NCBI GenBank assembly: GCA_031283025.1
Contig: JAITCP010000011.1
Coordinates: 1-28,424, forward strand
Origin: Spirochaetaceae bacterium
Lineage (GTDB): Bacteria > Spirochaetota > Spirochaetia > Treponematales > Breznakiellaceae
Length of the DNA: 28,424 nucleotides
Direction of reading: 5' to 3'
Shown: one piece after another, positions 1 through 8,624 of the stretch
Layout of the letters: each line of letters opens with the position of its first letter
Numbering within the stretch: the stretch's first letter is position 1
Notes under the pieces: model-generated
Told to the model about the DNA's origin: nothing
The model's database searches: none
What the model saw: the letters and a program-made list of their open reading frames with translations, nothing else
Position numbers and translations under genes: made by a program

Positions 1-300
1 GCTGGTTTTCACAGATTTTCAGGCAAAATCATGTAAATTTGGGGTTTTTTTGGTAATTTTTACATATTTTATAAAGAAATTGGTTTGACAAAATGAATAA
101 TTCCATGCCAATATGCTAAAGATACAGGTGTTTCCTGTGTGAAGAAAAACTGCTGAAAATAAAGGGTGGTTTAAATTAGGCAGTTTTTCCCAGGCCATTG
201 TTCTTCATTTTCACCCCCTATATCAGCAAATGAGCCTGCGCAGGTAAAGCCCTGCGGTATCTTTAATGTTGGGTTACACCGGAACGGAGGCTCGATCGAC

Positions 301-360
301 ATGAAAAAAAGCGGGCAAAATCCTACTGTAACCTGCCATAGGTATCTTGACCGAATGTAA
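301..360 (+). CDS. Possible 19-aa upstream ORF (very uncertain)
   Basis: ATG at 301, twenty codons including TAA, preceded by a strong GGAGG (286-290) with 10-nt spacing. It ends 20 nt before the ATG of the 521-aa gene. It could be a leader peptide or chance. If the downstream gene is transcribed from the promoter at 347-374, this frame is not on that mRNA. No composition or motif supports a function. Confidence 0.15.
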   Translation: MKKSGQNPTVTCHRYLDRM

Positions 361-380
361 ATTAAATCGATAATTATAGC
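347..380 (+). promoter_or_regulatory. Promoter of the 521-aa gene, predicted leaderless
   Basis: TTGACC (347-352), 16-nt spacer, GATAAT (369-374), then exactly 6 nt to the ATG at 381. Both hexamers match the sigma70 consensus at 5 of 6 positions. With a start site about 7 nt after the -10, the mRNA would begin at the ATG, consistent with the absence of any Shine-Dalgarno sequence. Confidence 0.55.
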
Positions 381-1946
381 ATGGGGTTTCTGGACAACAT
401 TCTAGCTCTCTTTGGCGGGGGTAATGACCCGGCGGCAGCCAAAAAAAAGCGGATGCAGCAGTTGACAAAAGAGCTGGGTCAGAACAAGTACAATAAATTC
501 TACCATGCCAAGGCAGGCGAGCTGGAACCGGCTTTTGCCAAGTTTTTTTTCGATATTTACAAGGTAATTTCCCCCACCCAGGTGTTTCTCCAGAATGCCC
601 TAAAATCGGCGCAGCTTAAACAGATCACCGTAGATACCTTTCTGGACAAAGAGCTCCTGGAACTTCAAGACAAGCTTTCCGCCGCCGCTATTTCGGAACG
701 GGCGGGAACCATGCCGGTAAAGGAGCTTTCCGGCATGATTAAGCGGGAGCTTTCCAATTATATTGCCGCCTTTGACAGCGCACGGGTAAACAGCATAGAC
801 AACTGTTACAACGCTATTATCGCCCTGGTTAATTTTGTCAGTTTCGATTTTTTCTATCTGCTCAAAAAGTTTGATCCTGCCCTTACCGAGCGCGCCTTTA
901 ATTATCAGCCCAAATTCCAGACTGTAAAGGGCACCGATTTAATCGAGGCGATCAAGGATTTCCTGGAGTTTTCCGCATCTGTAGAGGTGGAGCGGGACTG
1001 GAAGGCCGCTCTGGGGGTATTAAAGACCTATAAAGAGGGTATGGATGTGGTGAATATCGATCACTGGTCAAAACTCCTCCGTGTTCTAAAAGACGTAAGC
1101 CGTACCCGAATCATGGAACTGATAGTCCGGCATATTTCTTCCGACTTTCTTTGGCTGTCCGTTCCCAGGTTTCCTGACGAAAGAATGACAGATGTGGTGC
1201 TGGAAGCTAAAAAAACAGAGATAGAAGGGGCAATAAACAAGATAGAACACGACAAAAGGAGCGCTCAGATTGAACAGCTTGCCAAGACGATCTTTGGCTC
1301 CGCCAGTGTAGACCGCCTGGCTAATTACATAGACAAGAGCAACGAACAGTTTTACAAGAAGAATTTTGAGGGGTACACAAAAACAGCGGCCATGAACTAC
1401 TTAAAGGCTTACCTGCTGGACTTTTTTAAGAAGGAAATTCGGGAACTCTGCGATCTGCTGCTTGTCAGGGGCCAGTGGAGTAACATTGCCCTTTCCCAAT
1501 CCATGTCCAATGCCTACCATGAAGTAATGGGGCTTTCCGATCAACTAACGGTTTTCGACGATGCCCTGTCCGAAAGGGGCGAACACGGATCCCGGCTCAG
1601 ACAGGCCCTGCTCAAGGTAGACCGGGATAAGGGCCAGAACAAGTACATAAAGAGCATACTGAACGGGGTAAACAACAATGCCCAGCGCCTAATCAATACC
1701 GCTTCCGCCAATCTTATTACCATAGGCCGGAATTTCAAGGGCCTTCTGGAGGATATGCAGAAAAAGCCCGCCGAGCTTATTATGAATTGGCGGGAATTGG
1801 AAACCGCCGCCGACTTTGATTTGCCCCTGGCCCAGCGAATGACACAGGATTATAAACGTATGTTCTTCTTTGTTCAGCTTTTACAGTTCTTTACCGCCCC
1901 GGTGGAGAAGGAAGAACCTCCCATTAATACCGGCAAAGGCGCTTAA
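381..1946 (+). CDS. Uncharacterised ~520-aa cytoplasmic protein, spirochaete type
   Basis: The product is 521 aa with no signal peptide or transmembrane segment. It is rich in Lys, Leu and aromatic residues and looks mostly helical. It opens with a hydrophobic stretch (MGFLDNILALFGGG) and then a basic segment (about residues 21-37). I recognise no catalytic motif. The style resembles large uncharacterised treponemal proteins of the DUF5312 type, but that assignment is from memory and unverified. The ATG at 381 is chosen because it gives the hydrophobic N-terminus and sits 6 nt after a good -10 hexamer; no Shine-Dalgarno is present. The gene ends with TAA directly followed by a small AAAAAACTTCAGTTTT hairpin (1945-1960). 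It is separated from nifJ by 131 bp containing another promoter, so the two are probably separate units. Confidence 0.85.
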   Translation: MGFLDNILALFGGGNDPAAAKKKRMQQLTKELGQNKYNKFYHAKAGELEPAFAKFFFDIYKVISPTQVFLQNALKSAQLKQITVDTFLDKELLELQDKLSAAAISERAGTMPVKELSGMIKRELSNYIAAFDSARVNSIDNCYNAIIALVNFVSFDFFYLLKKFDPALTERAFNYQPKFQTVKGTDLIEAIKDFLEFSASVEVERDWKAALGVLKTYKEGMDVVNIDHWSKLLRVLKDVSRTRIMELIVRHISSDFLWLSVPRFPDERMTDVVLEAKKTEIEGAINKIEHDKRSAQIEQLAKTIFGSASVDRLANYIDKSNEQFYKKNFEGYTKTAAMNYLKAYLLDFFKKEIRELCDLLLVRGQWSNIALSQSMSNAYHEVMGLSDQLTVFDDALSERGEHGSRLRQALLKVDRDKGQNKYIKSILNGVNNNAQRLINTASANLITIGRNFKGLLEDMQKKPAELIMNWRELETAADFDLPLAQRMTQDYKRMFFFVQLLQFFTAPVEKEEPPINTGKGA

Positions 1947-1960
1947 AAAACTTCAGTTTT
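1945..1960. repeat. Short hairpin AAAAAACTTCAGTTTT after stop codon
   Basis: The 16-mer forms AAAAC/GTTTT around the loop TTCA and overlaps the TAA of the upstream gene. The identical 16-mer forms the core of the hairpin at 22277-22307, which also follows a stop codon closely. It is probably a decayed copy of the dispersed hairpin family described at 8556 and 28221. Confidence 0.5.
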
Positions 1961-1968
1961 GTACGATG

Positions 1969-2022
1969 TCCGGCATATTGAACAAGCCTCCGGCATATTA
2001 CGCAATGCGGTCTATTGAACAA
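1969..2022 (+). repeat. Interleaved direct repeats upstream of nifJ
   Basis: TCCGGCATATT occurs at 1969-1979 and 1989-1999. TATTGAACAA occurs at 1976-1985 and 2013-2022. The second TATTGAACAA contains the proposed -35 of nifJ. They could be paired sites for a regulator or a small local duplication. Confidence 0.4.
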
Positions 2023-2070
2023 AACCGGGTTTTTAGGTTATTCTTAATCAAAATCTTATTTTCATGAGGA
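2015..2070 (+). promoter_or_regulatory. nifJ promoter and ribosome-binding site
   Basis: TTGAAC (2015-2020), 18-nt spacer, TATTCT (2039-2044; 4 of 6), predicted start near 2051, then GAGGA (2066-2070) 7 nt before the ATG at 2078. This is an ordinary leadered arrangement. Confidence 0.4.
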
Positions 2071-2077
2071 AAAAACA

Positions 2078-5000
2078 ATGGCAGACAAAAACATGGTTAT
2101 GATTGACGGAAATACCGCCGCGGCTTATGTGGCCCACGCATTAAGCGAAGTAATCGCTATCTATCCGATTACCCCTTCCAGCCCAATGGGGGAGGTTTCG
2201 GACGAGTTTTCTGCCCAGGGCAGAAAAAACCTTTGGGGAACCATTCCCGAAGTTGTGGAAATGCAGTCCGAGGCGGGTGCCGCCGCAGCTGTCCACGGCG
2301 CTCTGACTACCGGGGCCCTTTCCACGACATTTACCGCATCCCAGGGACTGCTCCTCATGATCCCCAATATGTACAAGATCGCCGGGGAATTGACCTCCAC
2401 GGTGTTCCATATTGCCGCACGGGCGCTGGCTACTTCCAGCCTTTCAATTTTTGGCGACCACCAAGATGTAATGGCCTGCCGCCAGACAGGCTGGGCCATG
2501 CTGTCTTCCAACAGTGTTCAGGAAGTGATGGATTTGGCGGTAATCGCCCATGCCTCCACCCTCCGTTCCAGGGTGCCCTTCCTCCACTTCTTTGACGGAT
2601 TCAGGACCAGCCACGAACTTCAAAAAATAGAGGAATGTTCCTACGATGTGATGGGGCAGATGATAGAAGACAAGCTGGTTCAGGAACACCGCGCACGGGG
2701 CCTTACGCCGGAAACCCCCCGCATACGGGGAACAGCCCAGAATCCCGATACCTATTTCCAGGGCAGGGAAGGGGTAAACAAGTTTTACGATGCGGTGGCC
2801 GCCATCGTTCAGGCGGAAATGGACAAATACGCCAGGCTGACAGGCCGGGCCTACCATTTATTCGATTATTTCGGCGCAAAAGATGCGGAAAAAGTGATCA
2901 TCATCATGGGCTCCGGCGCGGAAACCTGCGAAGAAACAGTAGAGCACCTTAACAGCAAGGGGGAAAAGGTAGGCGTTCTCAAGGTAAGGCTTTTCCGCCC
3001 CTTCGATGCAACAGCCTTTGTAAAGGCCCTGCCCTCCACGGTCAAAGCCATTGCCGTCCTGGACAGAACCAAAGACCCCGGCGCTTTAGGCGAACCCCTC
3101 TACGAGGATGTCTGCACCGCCATCGGCGAAACAATGGCCGCCGGCACCGCTCCCTTCTCCTGCCGCCCCGTGGTGCTGGGAGGCCGCTATGGCCTGGGCT
3201 CCAAAGAATTTACCCCGGCAATGGTCAAGGCGGTTTTTGACAACCTTGGCGGAAAGAAAATCGCCCGCTTTATTGTGGGGGTCAAGGACGACATTCAGGG
3301 AAAGAGCCTGGACTGTGATGAGCATTTTATTCTTGCGGAAGAGGGGATGAACGAGGCTATGTTCTACGGCCTGGGCGCCGACGGTACGGTAGGAGCCAAC
3401 AAAAACTCGATCAAGATCATCGGGGAGGCCAAGCCGGAACTCAATGCGCAGGCGTATTTCTCTTACGATTCAAAAAAATCCGGGGGCTTTACTGTTTCCC
3501 ATCTGCGTTTTGGCAAAAAGGCCATACGCCGCCCCTACCTTATTACCAAGGCGGACTTTCTGGCCTGCCACAAATTTTCCTATATGGAAACTTACGATAT
3601 GCTGGCCAACATCAAGGAAGGGGGCACCTTCCTCCTAAACAGCCCCTATAAAGCAGCCGACGTATGGAAGGAACTCCCCGTGGAAGCCCAGAAAAGGATC
3701 ATCGACAAAAAAGTCAAATTCTTTGTAATCGATGCTGCGGAAATAGCCAGAAATACCGGCATGGGAAACCGGATCAACACGGTCATGCAGGCCGCTTACT
3801 TTAAGATTTCCGGGGTACTGCAAGAGGCCGAAGCCGTAAAGCTTATGAAAGAGCATATCGAACATTCCTACGGTAAAAAGGGCGCCGACATTGTAGAAAA
3901 GAACTATAAGACCGTAGACGCTGCCCTCTCCGCAGTGGAAGAGGTCAAGTATCCCGGTTCGGCTGAGAGTAATCACCACATGAAAAAGCCCTTCGCCACC
4001 GCTAAAGATGACTGGATTCGGGAAGTGCTGGGGGCCATGTCCGTTCAGGAAGGGGACAAGCTTACGGTAAGCCAGATACCCAATGACGGAACCTTCCCCA
4101 CCGCTACCACGCAGTATGAAAAGCGTTCCGTGGCTGAACGGGTGCCCGCCTGGGATCCGGCAGTGTGTATACAGTGCGGGCGCTGCGCTGCGGTTTGTTC
4201 CCACGCGTGTATCAGGATGAAGTACCTGTCAAACGATGAAGCGGCCAAGGCTCCCAAGGGCTTTAAGGCTACAGAGATAAAGCCCAAGCCGGTTGATAAC
4301 AAAAAAGTTACCTTGGTTATCGCCGCGGAAGACTGCATGGACTGCGGCCTTTGTATCTCCAACTGCCCGGTATCCAAAGACAGTTCCAAACCCTGCGCCC
4401 TTTCCTGGAAATCCTATGCGGACGATTCGGCCTACCATGCGGAACAAGCGGAAGTCTGGGATTATTTCCTGAACCTGCCGGAAACTCCCGCTTCAGAAAT
4501 TAACCTGGGGACATTCAAGGGCCTGGCCTTTAAGAGGCCGCTCTTTGAATTCTCCGGCGCTTGCGGCGGCTGCGGCGAGACTCCCTATGTCAAGCTTCTT
4601 TCCCAGCTTTACGGCGACCGTTTGGTAATGGCAAACGCCACGGGCTGTTCCTCCATTTACGGCGGGAACCTCCCCACCACACCGTACTGCCAGCGTTCCG
4701 ATGGCCGCGGGCCGGTGTGGTCAAACAGCCTCTTTGAAGATGCGGCGGAATTCGGCATGGGGATGAGGCTTACCAGCGATAAACTGGCAATCCACGCGCG
4801 GGAAATGGCGGAAAAAGCCAAAGCCGAAGGAATTGCCGCCGGGATCATCGGCAAAATTCTGGCAAATACCCAGGCGGATGATGCGGCCATTGACGAACAG
4901 CGGAAGAATGTGGACGAGCTCAAGGCCGCCCTAAAAGGAGACAGCAAGCCAACGGCGCAACTGCTTCTTTCGCTGGCCGATTACTTTATCAAGCGTTCCG

Positions 5001-5641
5001 TTTGGATACTCGGCGGCGACGGCTGGGGCTACGACATCGGTTACGGCGGCCTGGATCATGTAATCGCTTCCGGCAAGAACGTGAACCTCCTTGTTTTAGA
5101 CACAGAAGTTTATTCCAACACCGGCGGCCAGATGAGCAAGGCCACTCCGGTAGGGGCCATTGCCAAATTTGCCGCGGCAGGCAAAGAAATTACCAAGAAG
5201 GACCTGGGCGCTATGGGGATAAGTTACGGCTATGTTTATGTGGCAAAAATTTCCATGGGTGCGGATATTAACCAGACTATTAAAGCCTTCCGTGAAGCGG
5301 AAAGTTATGACGGGCCGTCTTTGATTATTGCCTACAGCCATTGTATCAACCACGGCATCGACATGAGCCGGGGGCTTGATCAGGGCAAAGCGGTGGTTAG
5401 CTGCGGCCTTTGGCCCCTGTACCGCTACGATCCCAGACTCAAGTCAGAGGGAAAAAATCCCTTCCAGTTGGATTCCAAAGAGCCCTCCACCAGCCTGGAA
5501 GACTTTATGTATAAGGAAGTGCGCTTCAAGAGCCTTAAGGCGGCCAGCCCCGACAGAGCGGACGCGCTTTTGTCCAAGGCAAAGACCCAGGCGGATCGGG
5601 TGTACAAGGAGTACAAGTATCTGGCCGACAGGCCTTTCTAG
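2078..5641 (+). CDS. nifJ: Pyruvate:ferredoxin (flavodoxin) oxidoreductase
   Basis: The product is 1187 aa, the usual length of a single-chain homodimeric PFOR, which decarboxylates pyruvate to acetyl-CoA and CO2 and passes electrons to ferredoxin in anaerobic catabolism. The N-terminus carries the pyruvate-binding motif YPITPSSPMGE (about residues 29-39). Near residues 690-770 lies a two-cluster ferredoxin domain with CIQCGRCAAVC and CMDCGLCISNC. The C-terminal thiamine-diphosphate domain shows GACGGCGETPYVK (about 826) with further cluster ligands, GDGWGYDIGYGG (about 981) and DTEVYSNTGGQ, the Mg/TPP site. The first ferredoxin motif ends CSHAC rather than the common CP; this looks tolerable. 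It has its own Shine-Dalgarno (GAGGA) and is probably monocistronic, followed by two large hairpins (5661-5762). Confidence 0.98.
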   Translation: MADKNMVMIDGNTAAAYVAHALSEVIAIYPITPSSPMGEVSDEFSAQGRKNLWGTIPEVVEMQSEAGAAAAVHGALTTGALSTTFTASQGLLLMIPNMYKIAGELTSTVFHIAARALATSSLSIFGDHQDVMACRQTGWAMLSSNSVQEVMDLAVIAHASTLRSRVPFLHFFDGFRTSHELQKIEECSYDVMGQMIEDKLVQEHRARGLTPETPRIRGTAQNPDTYFQGREGVNKFYDAVAAIVQAEMDKYARLTGRAYHLFDYFGAKDAEKVIIIMGSGAETCEETVEHLNSKGEKVGVLKVRLFRPFDATAFVKALPSTVKAIAVLDRTKDPGALGEPLYEDVCTAIGETMAAGTAPFSCRPVVLGGRYGLGSKEFTPAMVKAVFDNLGGKKIARFIVGVKDDIQGKSLDCDEHFILAEEGMNEAMFYGLGADGTVGANKNSIKIIGEAKPELNAQAYFSYDSKKSGGFTVSHLRFGKKAIRRPYLITKADFLACHKFSYMETYDMLANIKEGGTFLLNSPYKAADVWKELPVEAQKRIIDKKVKFFVIDAAEIARNTGMGNRINTVMQAAYFKISGVLQEAEAVKLMKEHIEHSYGKKGADIVEKNYKTVDAALSAVEEVKYPGSAESNHHMKKPFATAKDDWIREVLGAMSVQEGDKLTVSQIPNDGTFPTATTQYEKRSVAERVPAWDPAVCIQCGRCAAVCSHACIRMKYLSNDEAAKAPKGFKATEIKPKPVDNKKVTLVIAAEDCMDCGLCISNCPVSKDSSKPCALSWKSYADDSAYHAEQAEVWDYFLNLPETPASEINLGTFKGLAFKRPLFEFSGACGGCGETPYVKLLSQLYGDRLVMANATGCSSIYGGNLPTTPYCQRSDGRGPVWSNSLFEDAAEFGMGMRLTSDKLAIHAREMAEKAKAEGIAAGIIGKILANTQADDAAIDEQRKNVDELKAALKGDSKPTAQLLLSLADYFIKRSVWILGGDGWGYDIGYGGLDHVIASGKNVNLLVLDTEVYSNTGGQMSKATPVGAIAKFAAAGKEITKKDLGAMGISYGYVYVAKISMGADINQTIKAFREAESYDGPSLIIAYSHCINHGIDMSRGLDQGKAVVSCGLWPLYRYDPRLKSEGKNPFQLDSKEPSTSLEDFMYKEVRFKSLKAASPDRADALLSKAKTQADRVYKEYKYLADRPF

Positions 5642-5660
5642 AAATAGAACTTGCTTTTTG

Positions 5661-5704
5661 GGGAAGTACGGATTTATTCACATTGCAATGAATCTGTACT
5701 TCCC
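5661..5704. terminator. Large hairpin downstream of nifJ
   Basis: GGGAAGTAC (5661-5669) pairs with GTACTTCCC (5696-5704). The stem continues inward through a G-T wobble, GATT/AATC, a T-G wobble and ATT/AAT, about 18 bp around an 8-nt loop. No run of T follows, so intrinsic termination is not assured; RNA 3'-end protection is an alternative. The GGGAA...TTCCC ends match those of the dispersed hairpins at 8556 and 28221, but the interior differs. Confidence 0.6.
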
Positions 5705-5723
5705 AATTAGTATTTGAACCAAC

Positions 5724-5762
5724 TGAGCCATTTCCAAAAGCGGAAGTTTTGGAAATGGCTCA
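5724..5762. terminator. Second large hairpin downstream of nifJ
   Basis: TGAGCCATTTCCAAAA (5724-5739) is perfectly complementary to 5747-5762, a 16-bp stem with a 7-nt loop GCGGAAG. It lies 19 nt after the first hairpin and about 40 nt before the promoter-like CATAAT of the next gene. There is no T-run on the plus strand. Confidence 0.6.
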
Positions 5763-5800
5763 ACTATAAAAAAATTATGGATTATTTTCCTTTTATGCGT

Positions 5801-5820
5801 CATAATTACAAGCAGGTGGG
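5801..5820 (+). promoter_or_regulatory. -10 element and RBS of response-regulator gene
   Basis: CATAAT (5801-5806; 5 of 6) with a poor -35 (TGGATT) 17 nt upstream. AGGTGGG (about 5814-5820) lies 6 nt before the ATG at 5827. Confidence 0.35.
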
Positions 5821-5826
5821 TAATTT

Positions 5827-6243
5827 ATGAAGAAAAAAGGTAAAGCAGCCGCTGGTAAAAAAGTAGTCCTTGCCATTGACGATAATGCAATGCAGCTTAA
5901 GGTTTTTCAGGGAACCCTTGCGCAAAATTATGACATAAGGCTTGTAAAATCCGCCTCAGAGGCTTTATATCTTCTTAAAGATACCACGGTTGATGTAATC
6001 CTTTTGGATATAGAAATGCCCAGTGTTTCCGGTTTTGAGTTTCTTCATGACATCCGTAAAATCCCAAAGTATATGAATGTGCCGGTTATCATTGTTACCG
6101 GGCATACAGAGCCGGACTTTTTGGAGTCTGCCCATAATTCCAGCGCTGCCGAAGTTTTGATCAAGCCGGTAAGTTCCCGGACATTGATTGAATCAATAGA
6201 GAAAGCTCTTACCATGTCCCCTAAAAACCCCTTTGGCTTGTAA
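5827..6243 (+). CDS. Single-domain response regulator (CheY-like)
   Basis: The product is 138 aa, a receiver domain with no output domain. The acidic pair is D18-D19, the phosphoacceptor D61 (LLDIEMP), the switch Thr T91 (IVTGH) and the conserved Lys K113 followed by Pro. The first 12 residues form a Lys/Ala-rich tail (KKKGKAAAGKK). It signals by phosphorylation-dependent protein contact or accepts phosphate in a relay. It lies 9 nt upstream of the hybrid kinase, which has no ribosome-binding site of its own, so the two are almost surely cotranscribed and translationally coupled. It is the natural partner of that kinase. Confidence 0.93.
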   Translation: MKKKGKAAAGKKVVLAIDDNAMQLKVFQGTLAQNYDIRLVKSASEALYLLKDTTVDVILLDIEMPSVSGFEFLHDIRKIPKYMNVPVIIVTGHTEPDFLESAHNSSAAEVLIKPVSSRTLIESIEKALTMSPKNPFGL

Positions 6244-6252
6244 TGCACTGAC

Positions 6253-8505
6253 ATGGTAAAAAAAGAAGTAATATCCAGAGAAGAGCGGTATCTCAAACTC
6301 CTGTTGGAAAACAGCATTGATCTCTTGTTTCTTTTGGACAGGGATTTTAATCTGGTTTACTGTACAAAGGCATATCTTACCATGTTCCGTATTCCCAATC
6401 CGGAGACAATCCGGGGCAGGAATTTTACCGATGTAATAATCCGGTATCTGGGGGAAGAAAATGCCATAAAATTAAACATGGTTTTAATGCATTCCCGGCA
6501 GTTTACGGAGCCTGAGCATATAGATTTTGTTATCCGAAAACAGGGGAACCAGAGTGACAGGAGTCTTCATGCTCAAATAAGCCCCATGCTTAAGGATGGT
6601 GAAATTGACAGTTATCTTGTCTTGTTCCATGATACTACCGAACTGATTCGTGCAAAAGAACAGGCGGAAAAGGCAAATGCCGCCAAAAGCATTTTTTTGG
6701 CCGCCATGAGCCACGAGATTCGTACACCCATGAATGCGGTTATCGGAATGAGCGATCTTGCCCTGCGGGAAGCGTCAAATCCCCGTGTAACCGAATATTT
6801 AATGAATATCCGGCAGGCGGGCAAAAACCTGCTTACCATCATCAATGACATTCTGGATCTTACCAAAATTGAATCCGGCAATCTGCAAATAGCAGAGATA
6901 CCTTATGAATTCGAAGCTCTTATTATTGATGTATTCAATGTCATACGGTTTTACCTGAATAACAAGCCCTTGTGTTTTCTGACAGAAATTGATTCCCATA
7001 TTCCCCGGCAGCTTCTTGGAGATGAAACCAGAGTAAGGCAGGTATTGCTTAATCTGCTCAGTAATGCGGTAAAATACACCAATCAAGGTTTTGTTAAAAT
7101 CAAGATTTCAAGTATTACGGTACAGGAAGAGTGCCACCTTCTTTTTGAAATAAGCGACAGCGGCATAGGCATAAAAGATGAAGATAAACCAAGGCTCTTT
7201 GGGGCTTATGTCCGCCTGGATGAGGAAAGGAACATCGGTGTTGAAGGAACCGGCCTTGGGCTTTCCATAACCAACAGTCTCTGCAAAGCCATGGGCGGGG
7301 GCATCTCCGTAAAAAGCGAGTACGAAAAGGGCTCAACTTTCAGCGCTTCTGTTGTCCAGAAAGTGTTAAGCCCCCTGCCCCTGGTAGAGCTGAAAAACCC
7401 GGAACAAAGAAAGACCCTTTTTTACTGCGAGGACCCGGCCGTTTCCGCATCATTTGGCTGGACACTGGAGAATCTTCAGGTAGAGAGCGTTCCCGCCACG
7501 GATAAAAATGACCTTGTGGAAAAATTGGCATCCGGTCTTTGGGATTATGTGTTTTTCCCTGTGTCATGTATTAATACGATAAAACAGTGCATATATAATG
7601 CCGCTATTGATACTGTTCCGGTTTTACTTGCAGACCCCGTTTTTGACGCACCTCCCTGGGAGGGCTTAACAGCGGCTTTTCCTTACTATGCGGTTACGGT
7701 TGTAAATGCCTTTGAAGGCAAACGGAGTTCCGCTCCTGCCGGTAAAATAGCCTTTATTTCTCCGGATTATAAAATTCTTATTGTGGACGATCTGGAAATG
7801 AATCTAAAAATTGCCCAGGGGCTTTTTGCCCCCTACCGGATGAAAATCACAACCTGTAATGAGGGCCGCCGGGCCATAGAATTGGTTAAACAGGAAAATT
7901 TTGATCTGATCCTCCTGGATCATATAATGCCCGGTATGAACGGCATTGAAACAGTGAAAGCGATTAGGTCTCTGGAAGGGCAGAAATACAAAGACATTCC
8001 CATTGCAGCCATGACGGCAAATACATCCGCAGAAAATCGTGAAGAGTTTTTAGAAAGCGGATTTAACGATTACCTTGAAAAACCTGTAGAAGCAGACCGC
8101 CTTGCCGCATTTGCGGAAAAATGGGTTCCTGAAAATCGGCGGCAGCCGGCGGACTTGCCGGAATATATCCCTTTAGGTATAAAAGGGCTGGATGAAAATA
8201 CAGGATTGTCCAACTGTTTTTATTCAGGAGAAGAATACCATGCGCTGCTTCGTCTGTACTGCAACGATGTGGATTACCGGCTCCGGCTCCTGCAGGATAC
8301 CACCTCCGGACGGGAGCCGGCGGCGGCTTTGCATATACTAAAAAACGCCTGTAAAGTTGTAGGAGCTTCTGTGTTTGCCGATGTTGCGGAAGAATTGGAA
8401 ACAGAGTTTACCAGCGGCAGCCGGAATACGGTTGTGCTTTCCCGGTTTGTGGAAAGGCTTAAAAATTTTAGAGAAAGTATACTATCAGCGTTGGAGTCTG
8501 CCTGA
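6253..8505 (+). CDS. PAS-containing hybrid histidine kinase with receiver and HPt-like end
   Basis: The product is 750 aa, with no transmembrane segment, so it is a cytoplasmic sensor. Domains in order: PAS (about 12-128), a short coiled linker, HisKA with MSHEIRTPMN (phospho-His H154), HATPase with N-box NLLSNAVKYT (N271), DSGIGI and GTGLGLSI, then a region (about 385-490) shaped like a receiver but without an Asp site, then a true receiver (D511-D512, D556, T588, K610), and a C-terminal HPt-like segment with LHILKNACKVVGA (H694). This suggests a relay H154 to D556 to H694 and on to the adjacent single receiver. No Shine-Dalgarno precedes the ATG, which is 9 nt after the upstream stop. The signal sensed by PAS cannot be told from sequence. 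The HPt motif is degenerate (KN instead of KG). Confidence 0.93.
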   Translation: MVKKEVISREERYLKLLLENSIDLLFLLDRDFNLVYCTKAYLTMFRIPNPETIRGRNFTDVIIRYLGEENAIKLNMVLMHSRQFTEPEHIDFVIRKQGNQSDRSLHAQISPMLKDGEIDSYLVLFHDTTELIRAKEQAEKANAAKSIFLAAMSHEIRTPMNAVIGMSDLALREASNPRVTEYLMNIRQAGKNLLTIINDILDLTKIESGNLQIAEIPYEFEALIIDVFNVIRFYLNNKPLCFLTEIDSHIPRQLLGDETRVRQVLLNLLSNAVKYTNQGFVKIKISSITVQEECHLLFEISDSGIGIKDEDKPRLFGAYVRLDEERNIGVEGTGLGLSITNSLCKAMGGGISVKSEYEKGSTFSASVVQKVLSPLPLVELKNPEQRKTLFYCEDPAVSASFGWTLENLQVESVPATDKNDLVEKLASGLWDYVFFPVSCINTIKQCIYNAAIDTVPVLLADPVFDAPPWEGLTAAFPYYAVTVVNAFEGKRSSAPAGKIAFISPDYKILIVDDLEMNLKIAQGLFAPYRMKITTCNEGRRAIELVKQENFDLILLDHIMPGMNGIETVKAIRSLEGQKYKDIPIAAMTANTSAENREEFLESGFNDYLEKPVEADRLAAFAEKWVPENRRQPADLPEYIPLGIKGLDENTGLSNCFYSGEEYHALLRLYCNDVDYRLRLLQDTTSGREPAAALHILKNACKVVGASVFADVAEELETEFTSGSRNTVVLSRFVERLKNFRESILSALESA

Positions 8506-8555
8506 ATGGCCGCTGATTAACATCAGGTAAATCCCTGCTTATTCGAAAGTCCGGT

Positions 8556-8592
8556 GGGAATCTCTAAAAACCGGTTGTTTTTAGAGATTCCC
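8556..8592 (+). repeat. Dispersed hairpin repeat, copy A (perfect 16-bp stem)
   Basis: GGGAATCTCTAAAAAC (8556-8571), loop CGGTT, GTTTTTAGAGATTCCC (8577-8592). The arms are perfectly complementary. It lies between the convergent ends of the hybrid kinase and mazG. The reverse complement of the copy at 28221-28257 is identical except for one base, loop included. It could act as a bidirectional terminator, but the repetition suggests a mobile or selected element. Confidence 0.85.
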
Positions 8593-8624
8593 TGGTTTAA
8601 TACCACGGCTTGCCCTACAGAGGT

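Larger units (their letters stand above)
1..380. other. Gene-less leader region with inverted repeats
   Basis: No convincing protein gene lies here. Visible structures: ACAGG/CCTGT around a 5-nt loop (124-138); a 10-bp stem GAAAAACTGC/GCAGTTTTTC (144-153 with 180-189), which could end an upstream transcript; a 10-nt palindrome CCTGCGCAGG (235-244) whose right half can instead pair with CCTGCG at 251-256; and GGTTACA (272-278) complementary to TGTAACC (327-333). A 19-codon reading frame (301-360) sits behind GGAGG at 286-290. The octamer GGTATCTT occurs twice (about 256 and 341). No match to a riboswitch consensus could be defended. The promoter of the next gene lies at 347-374. Confidence 0.5.

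Noticed and set aside
121..360. Resemblance to cobalamin or c-di-GMP riboswitch elements (ACAGGTG, CTACTGTAA, ACCTGCC)
   Set aside because: The fragments are not in the right order or spacing, and neither the B12 box nor the GEMM core could be completed; the downstream gene does not fit either.
1870..2067. 65-codon plus-strand frame between the 521-aa gene and nifJ
   Set aside because: It overlaps the end of the upstream gene, has no ribosome-binding site and covers the promoter and repeat region.
3635..4204. Long antisense open frame (189 codons) inside nifJ
   Set aside because: The plus frame is an unmistakable PFOR; the antisense product has no motif and arises from codon bias. The same holds for other antisense frames in nifJ.
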